From: Actinotalea subterranea
GTDB taxonomy: Bacteria > Actinomycetota > Actinomycetes > Actinomycetales > Cellulomonadaceae
DNA: 64,000 nt
Assembly: GCF_008364845.1 (NCBI RefSeq)
Contig: NZ_VTTP01000014.1
Span: 41,423 to 105,422, forward strand
Direction: 5' to 3'
The notes beneath the pieces were generated by a model, which saw only the letters and a list, made by a program, of their open reading frames with translations, searched no databases and was not told the DNA's origin. Position 1 is the stretch's first letter. The number at the start of each line of letters is the position of its first letter. The translations under genes were made by a program, and so were the position numbers. Below, one piece after another: positions 50,436 through 58,318 of this stretch.

Positions 50436-52721
50436 GTGCCGCCCCGCTCACGGCTCGGCGCACCGGTGCGAGCAGCCGACGTGGACGTCGCGCCGACCCC
50501 CACGCACTGCCCGTACTGCGCGCTCCAGTGCGCGCAGACGCTCTCGGCACCCGACGACGCCGCACGTGCGCTCGGCGCCCCGGTCACCGTGGCGGGTCGC
50601 GACTTCCCGACCAACCGCGGCGGGCTGTGCCAGAAGGGCTGGACGAGCGCCCAGGTGCTCGGCGCCCCGGACCGTCTGACGTCGCCCTGGGTGCGTGGCG
50701 CCGACGGCGAGCTGCACGAGGCCACGTGGGACCAGGCGCTCGACCTCGTGGCGGGGCGGCTCCAGGAGATCCGCGCGGAGCACGGGCCCTGCGCCGTCGC
50801 GGTGTTCGGGGGCGGAGGGCTCACCAACGAGAAGGCGTACGCGCTCGGCAAGTTCGCGCGGGTCGTCCTGCGCACCCCGTTCATCGACTACAACGGCCGC
50901 TTCTGCATGGCCAGCGCGGCGGCCGGGGCCAACCGGGCGTTCGGCGTGGACCGGGGCCTCCCGTTCCCGCTCGCCGACCTGGGCGGTGCGCAGGCCGTCC
51001 TCCTGCTCGGCTCCAACCTGGCCGAGACGATGCCCCCGTCCGTCGCCCACCTCGCCGGTGCCCGAGCGTCGGGCGGTCTCGTCGTCGTCGACCCCCGGCA
51101 CTCGGCCACGGCGTCCCTGACGCAGGAGGGCAAGGGGCTGCACCTGCAGCCCGTCCCGGGCACCGACCTGCCGGTGCTCCTGGGCCTGCTGCACGTCGTG
51201 TGGGCGGAGGGCCTCGCCGACACCGCGTACCTCGAGGACCGGACGACGGGCGCGGACGCGGTCCGTCGCAGCGTCGCCGCATGGTGGCCGGAGCGGGTCG
51301 AGCAGGTCGCGGGCGTCCCCGCGCAGGACCTGCGCCGCACCGCCCGGCTGCTCGCCGCCGCCTCCCCGGCACGGGGCGGCACGGGCGCGTACGTCCTGAC
51401 CGGGCGCGGGGTGGAGCAGAGCACGCAGGGCACGGCGACCGTCACGGCCGCCATCAACCTGGCCCTGGCCCTGGGCCTGCCTGGACGGGTGGGCAGCGGC
51501 TACGGCGCGATCACCGGCCAGGGCAACGGCCAGGGAGGCCGCGAGCACGGGCAGAAGGCGGACCAGCTGCCCGGGTACCGGTCGATCACCGACCCCGATG
51601 CACGCGCGCACGTCGCAGCGGTGTGGGGCGTGGACGCCGCGGACCTGCCCGGGCCCGGGGTGCCGGCCGTCGAGCTCCTGCGCCGGTGCGGCACGCCCGA
51701 CGGCCCGCGCGCGCTGCTCGTGCACGGCTGCAACCTCGTGGTCAGTGCGCCGGACTCCGGCCGGGTCGTCGAGCGCCTCGCGGCACTCGACCTGCTCGTG
51801 GTGTGCGACGTCGTGCCGTCCGAGACCACGCGTCTCGCCGACGTCGTGCTGCCCGTCACCCAGTGGGCCGAGGAGGAGGGAACGATGACGTCCCTCGAGG
51901 GCCGCATCCTGCGCCGGCGCCGCGCCCTGAGCCCTCCGCCGGGCGTGCGCACCGAGCTCGAGGTGCTCCACGCGCTCGCCGCCCGGCTGGGGGTGACCAG
52001 TGGTTTCCCGACCGACGCCGGCGCGGTGTTCGACGAGCTCGCGCGGGCCAGCGCGGGCGGCCGGGCGGACTACAGCGGCGTCTCGCACGCCCGTCTCGAC
52101 GCGGAGCCCGAGGTCGCGGTGCACTGGCCGTGCCCCGCGGGCACCGACGTGGGCGCACGCCACCCCGGCACACCCCGCCTCTTCCTCGACGCGTTCGCGA
52201 CCGTCGACGGGCGCGCCCGCATGGTCGCCGTCGACCATCGCGGCCCCAGCGACGACCTCCGACCCGAGGCACCGCTGTACCTCGTCACGGGCCGCGTCCT
52301 GCAGCACTACCAGTCGGGTGCGCAGACGCGGCGGGTCCCGGCCCTTGCCGCCGCGCAGCCCGAGCCGTTCGTCGAGATGCACCCCGCGCTCGCGGACCGG
52401 CTCGGCATAGGGGACGGCGAGCTCGCCGCCGTGACGTCGTCGCGCGGCACGGCTGTCGCGGTCGCGCGGGTGACGGACTCCGCCCGGCCGGACACGGTCT
52501 TCATGCCCTTCCACTGGCCCGGCGAGGGCAGCGCCAACCGCGTGACCACGGACGCCACCGACCCCGTCTCCGGGATGCCGGAGTTCAAGGTGTGCGCGGT
52601 GGACGTGCGTGCCGCGGGCAGCCCGGTCCCGCCGAGGCCGGCACGGGTCAGCACCCCGGAGCCGGCAGGACGCCCCTCGGCGGGCTCGACGGGTTCGCCG
52701 GTGGGGACGGCGCAGCGGTGA
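50436..52721 (+). CDS. nasA: Assimilatory nitrate reductase, molybdopterin catalytic subunit
   Basis: A 761-residue molybdopterin oxidoreductase. Cys25, Cys28, Cys32 and Cys65 bind the N-terminal [4Fe-4S] cluster (THCPYCALQC; GLCQKGW). GGGGLTNEKAYALGKFAR, NGRFCMASAAAG, GQGNGQGGREHGQKADQLPG and FMPFHWPGEGSANRVT are typical of NasA/NasC-type enzymes. No Tat signal is present, so it acts in the cytoplasm. The GTG start follows the transporter stop without a gap. It depends on the MGD cofactor made by the left-hand cluster. The C-terminal 30 residues are Pro/Ser-rich. Confidence 0.9.
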   Translation: MPPRSRLGAPVRAADVDVAPTPTHCPYCALQCAQTLSAPDDAARALGAPVTVAGRDFPTNRGGLCQKGWTSAQVLGAPDRLTSPWVRGADGELHEATWDQALDLVAGRLQEIRAEHGPCAVAVFGGGGLTNEKAYALGKFARVVLRTPFIDYNGRFCMASAAAGANRAFGVDRGLPFPLADLGGAQAVLLLGSNLAETMPPSVAHLAGARASGGLVVVDPRHSATASLTQEGKGLHLQPVPGTDLPVLLGLLHVVWAEGLADTAYLEDRTTGADAVRRSVAAWWPERVEQVAGVPAQDLRRTARLLAAASPARGGTGAYVLTGRGVEQSTQGTATVTAAINLALALGLPGRVGSGYGAITGQGNGQGGREHGQKADQLPGYRSITDPDARAHVAAVWGVDAADLPGPGVPAVELLRRCGTPDGPRALLVHGCNLVVSAPDSGRVVERLAALDLLVVCDVVPSETTRLADVVLPVTQWAEEEGTMTSLEGRILRRRRALSPPPGVRTELEVLHALAARLGVTSGFPTDAGAVFDELARASAGGRADYSGVSHARLDAEPEVAVHWPCPAGTDVGARHPGTPRLFLDAFATVDGRARMVAVDHRGPSDDLRPEAPLYLVTGRVLQHYQSGAQTRRVPALAAAQPEPFVEMHPALADRLGIGDGELAAVTSSRGTAVAVARVTDSARPDTVFMPFHWPGEGSANRVTTDATDPVSGMPEFKVCAVDVRAAGSPVPPRPARVSTPEPAGRPSAGSTGSPVGTAQR

Positions 52722-54589
52722 GCGGGTCCGAGGCCGCCGTCCTGACGGCGCTCCCCACGCCCGCGCCTCGCCCGGTGTCGCCCGCACGCCGCCTGGTCGT
52801 CGTCGGGCACGGCATGGTCGGCTCGCGCCTGGTCGAGGACCTCCTCGCGCGTGCCCCCGGTGCCTACGCGGTCACCGTGCTGGGCGAGGAACCGTACGAG
52901 CCGTACAACCGCGTGCTCCTGAGCGAGGTCGTCGCGGGGGTCGTCGACGTCGCGTCCCTCACGCTGCCGTCGGTGCCCGCCGGCGCGCCGGGCACCGCGT
53001 CCGTGGACGTGCGACGCGGGACGTGCGCCGTCGCCATCGACCGCGAGCGCCGCGTGGTCGTCGCCGACGACGGGGGCACGCACCCCTATGACGTGCTCGT
53101 CCTCGCGACGGGTTCGCGCGCCCGCGTCCCCGCGATCACGGGCCTGACCGCGCCCGAGGACCGGCGGGACCGGGACGTCGCCACCGACGGCGCCGGAGCG
53201 CCCCCGCGCCCAGGGCTCCCGGCGGGCGTGCACGCGCTGCGCACGCTCGACGACGCCAGGGAGATCGTCGCCGCCGCAGTGAACGCGCACGCCGCGGTCG
53301 TCCTCGGTGGCGGTGTGCTGGGCATCGAGGCCGCGGCCGGGCTCGCCGGCCGAGGTGTACGCGTCACGGTGGTGCACGGCGGGCCGCACCTGATGGACAG
53401 GCAGCTCGGGCCCGAGGCCGCCGCCGCGGCCGAGCGCGCGCTCGACCGCCTCGGCGTGGGCCTCCGCACGGGCGCGACGGCGCGCGAGGTGGTGCTCGAG
53501 GACGGCCACGTGCGGGCCCTGCGCCTGGGGTGCGGGACCGTCGTGCCCGCGGACCTGCTCGTGCTCACGGCCGGCACGGTCCCCGCGGCCGAGCTCGCCG
53601 CCGCCTGCGGGCTCGAGGTCCGTCGCGGCGTCGTCGTCGGCCCGGACCTGGCGACCCGGGACCCGGCGGTGCACGCGATCGGCGACTGCGCCGAGCCGCC
53701 CGAGGGGGCGACGGGCCTGATCGCCCAGGGCTGGGAGCAGGCACGCCGCCTCGCGACCCGGCTCGCACGCCAGGCGGTCCCGCCCGAGCGAGCGCCTGGT
53801 CCCGCCGAGGCCAGGACGGCGGCGGAGCCGACGGTCGCCCCGGACGCGGGCCCGTCGGCTGGGGCAGCCGCGTCGGAGCCCCCGCCGCCCACCGACGTCG
53901 TACGCCTCAAGGCGCGGGGCGTGGAGGTCGTCGCGATGGGACGCGTCGGCTCACCGCCGGACGCGCGCGCCGGGTCGGTGGAGGACCGCCCGGCGACGGT
54001 CCCGGGCCGTGAGGCCCTGCCCGCGGCGGCGCCGACGGCGCCGGCGTACCGGACCGTCCGCCTGAGCGACCCGGATGCGGGGCGGCACGTCGAGGTCACG
54101 GTGGCCGGCGGCGTGCTCGTCGGCGTCACGTGCGTGGGCGCGGGGCCCGTGGCCGCGGACCTCGTCGCGGCGTACACGCGCCGCACACCCGTGCCCGACG
54201 ACCCGGCCCACCTCCTCCTGCGCCCGCCGCGCGGCGCGGCGTCGGCCACCGCCGAGCCCTCCCCCATGCTCATGCCCGACCGCACGACGGTGTGCCGCTG
54301 CAACGGGGTGACGAAGGGCGACCTGGTGGCCACGTGGCGGTCGGGCGGCAGGTCGGTGGAGGACATGGCGGCGTCGACCCGCGCGACCACGGGCTGCGGG
54401 GGCTGCACCGAGGCGGTCTGCGGCATCCTCGAGTGGCTCGGCCGCACGGACCCACCGACCGCTGCCGGCGCCGGCGTCACCTCCGGCGCGGCGACCACTC
54501 CAGGCGCAGGCGCCGGAGCCGGCGCGGGCACGGCACACGACCCTGACCCGGGTCAGACGTCCCATGTCTTGGCGGTCCGCACACGCTGA
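52718..54589 (+). CDS. nasB: NAD(P)H-dependent flavoprotein electron-transfer subunit with BFD [2Fe-2S] domain
   Basis: A 623-residue NasB/NirB-like flavoprotein. Residues 25-370 form a pyridine-nucleotide oxidoreductase (VVVGHGMVGSRLVEDLL; YNRVLLSEV; VVLGGGVLGIEAAAGLAGRG; HAIGDCAEPP). A rubredoxin-reductase C-terminal part and a long Pro/Ala-rich linker (about 355-430) follow. At about 525-585 is a BFD-like [2Fe-2S] domain (VCRCNGVTKGDL...TTGCGGC). No siroheme domain is present, so it is not a nitrite reductase. It probably passes electrons from NAD(P)H to NasA. The GTG overlaps the nasA stop. A Gly/Ala repeat forms the C-terminal tail. Confidence 0.85.
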   Translation: MSGSEAAVLTALPTPAPRPVSPARRLVVVGHGMVGSRLVEDLLARAPGAYAVTVLGEEPYEPYNRVLLSEVVAGVVDVASLTLPSVPAGAPGTASVDVRRGTCAVAIDRERRVVVADDGGTHPYDVLVLATGSRARVPAITGLTAPEDRRDRDVATDGAGAPPRPGLPAGVHALRTLDDAREIVAAAVNAHAAVVLGGGVLGIEAAAGLAGRGVRVTVVHGGPHLMDRQLGPEAAAAAERALDRLGVGLRTGATAREVVLEDGHVRALRLGCGTVVPADLLVLTAGTVPAAELAAACGLEVRRGVVVGPDLATRDPAVHAIGDCAEPPEGATGLIAQGWEQARRLATRLARQAVPPERAPGPAEARTAAEPTVAPDAGPSAGAAASEPPPPTDVVRLKARGVEVVAMGRVGSPPDARAGSVEDRPATVPGREALPAAAPTAPAYRTVRLSDPDAGRHVEVTVAGGVLVGVTCVGAGPVAADLVAAYTRRTPVPDDPAHLLLRPPRGAASATAEPSPMLMPDRTTVCRCNGVTKGDLVATWRSGGRSVEDMAASTRATTGCGGCTEAVCGILEWLGRTDPPTAAGAGVTSGAATTPGAGAGAGAGTAHDPDPGQTSHVLAVRTR

Positions 54590-54597
54590 GGTGGTCA

Positions 54598-54616
54598 TGC
54601 CGCGACTGACGCGGCA
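54598..54616 (+). terminator. Hairpin after the nas operon
   Basis: TGCCGCG and CGCGGCA form a perfect 7-bp stem around ACTGA, 8 bases past the nasB stop. It may separate this operon from the following flavoprotein gene. Further on, CGACCAGGAG is repeated (54699-54708 and 54714-54723) just before the next ribosome binding site. Confidence 0.5.
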
Positions 54617-54731
54617 GGGTGGGTCGGGCCCGTCCGGCCGCACCCGGGCCGGGTGTCCGGCCCGCCGCCGGGCGAGCACGGACGACGCCGGGCGGTGCCG
54701 ACCAGGAGCGAGTCGACCAGGAGGTCGCAGG

Positions 54732-55838
54732 ATGCAGCAGCGCGTGGTGGTGGTCGGTGGCGGGTACGGCGGCGTCGCCCTGGCGAAGGCCCTCGACGAC
54801 GTCGCGGACGTGGTCCTCGTCGAGCCCAAGGATGCGTTCGTCCACGCGACCGCCGCCCTGCGGGCCGTGGTCGACCCGACCTGGCAGGAGCGTGTCTTCT
54901 TCCCCTACGACCGGGTGCTGACGCGGGGCCGGATCGTCAAGGACTGGGCGCGGCTCGTTTCCCCGGGCGTCGTCCGGCTCTCCACGGACGAGTCGCTCGA
55001 GGCCGACCACGTGGTCCTCGCGACGGGTACCGGCTACCCCTTCCCCGCGAAGTTCCTCGAGGACGAGCGCGCCGTCGCGAGCGCCCGGCTCTCACGCATG
55101 CGCGCGGCCCTCGCCCTGTGCGACCGGGTGCTCGTCGTCGGGGCCGGTCCGGTCGGGCTCGAGCTCGCCGGTGAGCTGACCTCCGCGTTCCACGGGCTCC
55201 GGGTGACGGTCGTCGACCAGGAGGACGACATCCTCCCGCTGGGTGACTACCTGCCGGGGCTGCGGGACAGCGTGCGCGACCAGCTCCTCGCGCGTGGTGT
55301 GACGCTCGAGCTCGGCTCGCCCCTGGGCTACCTGCCCCCCGTCGACGTCGGCACGTACGAGCCGTTCGTCGTCGAGACGGCGGCGGGCAGCGAGATCAGC
55401 GCGCAGATGTGGTTCCGCTGCTACGGCTCCCGCGCGGTGACGGGGTACCTCGACGGCGAGCTGGGGCGCGACCTGCACCACGACGGCACCATCCCCGTGA
55501 CGGCGCACCTCAACGTCGTCGGGCAGGACCGCGTGTGGGCGATCGGTGACATCACCGACGTCCGCGAGTCCAAGCGGGCGTCGGCGGCGCGCGACCACGC
55601 GCTCGTCGTCGCCCAGAACATCCGCGACGTGATCGAGGGCCGCGCCCCTGGCGCGACGTACGCACCCGCCCTCGAGCGCATCGTCCTCCCGCTGGGGCCC
55701 GACGGCGGCGCCTCCCAGGTCGAGCAGCCCGACGGCACGCGCGTCGTGCTCGGTCCCGAGCAGACGAGCCGGATCAAGGGGGCCGACCTGTTCAGCGGGA
55801 TGATCGGCGAGATCTTCGGCCGCCGCGCGGCCCGCTGA
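54732..55838 (+). CDS. NDH-2/FSP1-like FAD-dependent oxidoreductase
   Basis: A 368-residue flavoprotein. QQRVVVVGGGYGGVALAKAL is the FAD-binding motif, VLVVGAGPVGLELAGEL the NAD(P)-binding motif, and VWAIGDITDVRESKRASAA the second FAD motif. The pattern resembles the AIFM2/FSP1-like branch of type 2 NADH:quinone oxidoreductases. Whether it reduces quinone cannot be shown here. ATG 54732 is preceded by AGGAGGTCGCAGG. Confidence 0.85.
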   Translation: MQQRVVVVGGGYGGVALAKALDDVADVVLVEPKDAFVHATAALRAVVDPTWQERVFFPYDRVLTRGRIVKDWARLVSPGVVRLSTDESLEADHVVLATGTGYPFPAKFLEDERAVASARLSRMRAALALCDRVLVVGAGPVGLELAGELTSAFHGLRVTVVDQEDDILPLGDYLPGLRDSVRDQLLARGVTLELGSPLGYLPPVDVGTYEPFVVETAAGSEISAQMWFRCYGSRAVTGYLDGELGRDLHHDGTIPVTAHLNVVGQDRVWAIGDITDVRESKRASAARDHALVVAQNIRDVIEGRAPGATYAPALERIVLPLGPDGGASQVEQPDGTRVVLGPEQTSRIKGADLFSGMIGEIFGRRAAR

Positions 55839-55849
55839 GAAACCCCGTC

Positions 55850-55895
55850 GAGCTCACGGCCCACCGAGGGCCGCGGCACGCGGGCCGTGGGGCTC
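55850..55895. terminator. Bidirectional hairpin between flavoprotein and DUF6480 genes
   Basis: CACGGCCC (55855-55862) pairs with GGGCCGTG (55882-55889), and the flanking GAGC (55850-55853) pairs with GCTC (55892-55895). The loop is 19 bases. It sits between convergent genes and overlaps the stop of the small gene. Confidence 0.55.
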
Positions 55896-56127
55896 AGCCG
55901 ATGAGCCCCACGGCGTACCCGACCAGCATGACGACGACGAGTGCCACCACGGCGAGGATCCCCACGTAGACGCCAGCGTTCGCACCCGCCGAGGGCAGGT
56001 CCGGCTGCTCGTTGGTCACGCCCGACGTCGATGCCTCACCCGGCGGCGTGTCGCCCGGCGCGACGCCGCCGCCGGGCTCGAGACCCGGCGTCTGCTCGGG
56101 CTGGGGGTCGGTGCTGGGGCTGGTCAT
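55894..56127 (-). CDS. DUF6480 small single-pass membrane protein
   Basis: A 77-residue protein. The first half is Pro/Gly-rich and ends with a polar segment (PEQTPGLEPGGGVAPGDTPP; EASTSGV), matching actinobacterial DUF6480. One hydrophobic helix (VYVGILAVVALVVVMLVGYA) forms the C-terminus. No function is known. A short G/C-rich direct repeat (GGCCGCCACC twice) lies upstream at 56197-56228. Confidence 0.8.
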   Translation of the reverse strand: MTSPSTDPQPEQTPGLEPGGGVAPGDTPPGEASTSGVTNEQPDLPSAGANAGVYVGILAVVALVVVMLVGYAVGLIG

Positions 56128-56278
56128 CCGTCCACGCTAGCCACGCGGCCGCGGGCCGCAACCGGCCGCCGTCCGTCATCTCCGGCCGCCACCCCCGGTC
56201 TCGGCCGCCACCGCCGGGCGTCCGGCCGCGACGAGGCGACCACCCGCACGCCGGACGGAGGTCGGCCGGCCCGGCCGG

Positions 56279-58318
56279 TCAGGCGATGGCGAGCTCCGCC
56301 CGGAGCTCTGCCACGCTGGTCTGCTGGCGGGAGCGGGCCACGACCGCGCTGACGGCCAGCGCAGCGACGAGCCACGCGCCGAGGGCCGCGACGACCGCCG
56401 TCAGCGATCCCACCTCGCCGCCGAGCGTGAGGTGGGCGAGGCCGTCGACGACGAGCGGGACCGGCAGCGCGCCGTTGAGGGCCCGGAAGAACGCCGGAGC
56501 GGTCTCGATCGGGACGAGGCCCCCGAGCGCCGCCGCCTGCACGGCGAGCAACGCGATGGACACGAGCCAGCCCACCCGGCCCCACAGGGCGACGAGCGCC
56601 TGGTTCACCGCGGCGAAGACGAGGGCCGCGAGCGCGGTGAGCCCGACGGCCGCGACGGGCGACGCGAGCGAGACGCCGAAGAGCGGGAGCGTCGCGCCGA
56701 CGAGGGTCGCCTGCCCGAGCGCCCACAGCGCGGCCGTGCGCCACCCCGCGAGCGCCACGCGCAGGCCGGAGGCCGGTGAGCGCAGGGCGCGCACGGGGAG
56801 CGCCTCGAGCAGCAGGTAGGCCGCGAAGGCGCCGAGCCACAGGGCGAGCGCGACGACGAGGGGAGCCGGGTCGGTCGCACCGCCGGGCGACTCGTTGATC
56901 CGCGTCGCCTCGGTCACGACGGGCTCGGCGACGACCGCGGCGAGCTCCTCGGCGTCCTGCGCCGAGGCGGGCAGCTGTGCCGCACCCGCGGCGAGCCCGT
57001 CGGCCAGGGTCGTCGCGCCCGTGGTCAGCTCGCTCGCCCCGGCGGCGAGCGCGGCCGCGCCGTCGGCGGCACCCTGCGCCCCGTCGGCGGCCGCGGCGGT
57101 GCCGTCGGTGACCTGCGACGCACCGGTGGCGAGCTCACGCGCCCCGGTGCGCAGGGTGGAGACCCCCTGCGACAGCGTCGTGGAGCCTGCCGCGAGCCCT
57201 GCGACGCCCTGGGTCAGCGCGGGGGTCTGGGTCGCGAGCGTCCCCGTGCCGGCGGCGACCTGGGCCGCTCCGGCCTGCAGGGTTCCCGCAGAGGCCGCCA
57301 GCTGGTTCAGGGAGGCGCAGAGCTCCGGCGCGCCACCCGTGCCCGGGCACATCTGGGCCAGGCCCGCGAGCCCGGTCGAGAGCTGCGTCATGCCCGTGCT
57401 CACCCCGGCCGCCCCGGTCGCCAGCGCCTGGGTGTCCTGGGGCATCGTCACGGTCTGCGTCGCGAGCGTGCCGAGTCCCGTGGCCAGGCCCGAGGCACCC
57501 GTCGCGAGCTGGGCGGTCCCGGCGGACAGCTCGGCGGCCCCGTCGGCGAGGTCGGCGGTACCGGTCGCGAGGTCGGCGAGGCCTGTGCTCAGCTCACCCG
57601 TGCCGGACGCGAGCTGCGTGGCGCCGTCGCTCACCGACGTGACGCCGGCCGCGAGCTGCGCCGCGCCGTCGGCCGCGTCACCGAGCTGGACGCCGAGCTC
57701 GGCGAACCCGCCGAGGGCGGCCGCGAGGTACGTCGTGGTCAGCTGGCGTCCCAGCGTCGTGGCCGCGGTCTGGGCGACCTGCTCGCTCAGCAGTCCGACG
57801 AGCGCGCTCGACGAGTCGTTGCTGCGCACGCTGATCCGCGCGGCCTCGGGCGTCCCGCCCGCGGCGCCACCGGACCCGGGTGAGGCGCCCGAGCCGGCGA
57901 GGCCGGCGATCGTCGCGGAGAAGTCCTCGGGGATCGTCAGCACGGCCTGGTAGGTCCCGTCGACGAGGCCTGCCTCGGCGTCGTCGGCGTCCGTGAGCTC
58001 CCAGTCCAGCGACTCCTCCTCGGGGTCCTCGGGAGAGGTGAGCGCACCTGCGAGGAGCCTCCCGGCCGCGATCGTCTGCGCGTCGTCGCCCGTGCCGGAC
58101 GTCACGATCTGGTCGAGGTTCACGACAGCGGCGGGGATCCGGTCGAGGTTGTCGGTGCGACCGCTCAGGGACGCGAGCGCCACGACGCCGCACAGGGCGG
58201 GCAGCAGGATCGCGACGACACCACGTCCCAGGGCCGTCCGGTCCGGCCGGCGGATCGGGCGCATCCCGTGCGCGCTCTCGTGGGTCTCGGTCACGGGCGT
58301 GGCCTGGGTCGCGCTCAC
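56279..58318 (-). CDS. YhgE/Pip-domain membrane protein
   Basis: A 679-residue protein of the YhgE/Pip type: one N-terminal membrane helix (near residue 40), a large extracytoplasmic region, then five or six helices from about residue 465. The middle (about 215-440) is a long series of imperfect heptad-like repeats (LASGTGELSTGLADLATGTA style), predicted as an extended helical or coiled rod. Two cysteines (CPGT; LCAS) lie inside it. The GTG start overlaps the MMPL stop (GTGA). Relatives include phage-infection proteins and ABC-2-like exporters. A partner of the MMPL protein is likely. Confidence 0.85.
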   Translation of the reverse strand: MSATQATPVTETHESAHGMRPIRRPDRTALGRGVVAILLPALCGVVALASLSGRTDNLDRIPAAVVNLDQIVTSGTGDDAQTIAAGRLLAGALTSPEDPEEESLDWELTDADDAEAGLVDGTYQAVLTIPEDFSATIAGLAGSGASPGSGGAAGGTPEAARISVRSNDSSSALVGLLSEQVAQTAATTLGRQLTTTYLAAALGGFAELGVQLGDAADGAAQLAAGVTSVSDGATQLASGTGELSTGLADLATGTADLADGAAELSAGTAQLATGASGLATGLGTLATQTVTMPQDTQALATGAAGVSTGMTQLSTGLAGLAQMCPGTGGAPELCASLNQLAASAGTLQAGAAQVAAGTGTLATQTPALTQGVAGLAAGSTTLSQGVSTLRTGARELATGASQVTDGTAAAADGAQGAADGAAALAAGASELTTGATTLADGLAAGAAQLPASAQDAEELAAVVAEPVVTEATRINESPGGATDPAPLVVALALWLGAFAAYLLLEALPVRALRSPASGLRVALAGWRTAALWALGQATLVGATLPLFGVSLASPVAAVGLTALAALVFAAVNQALVALWGRVGWLVSIALLAVQAAALGGLVPIETAPAFFRALNGALPVPLVVDGLAHLTLGGEVGSLTAVVAALGAWLVAALAVSAVVARSRQQTSVAELRAELAIA

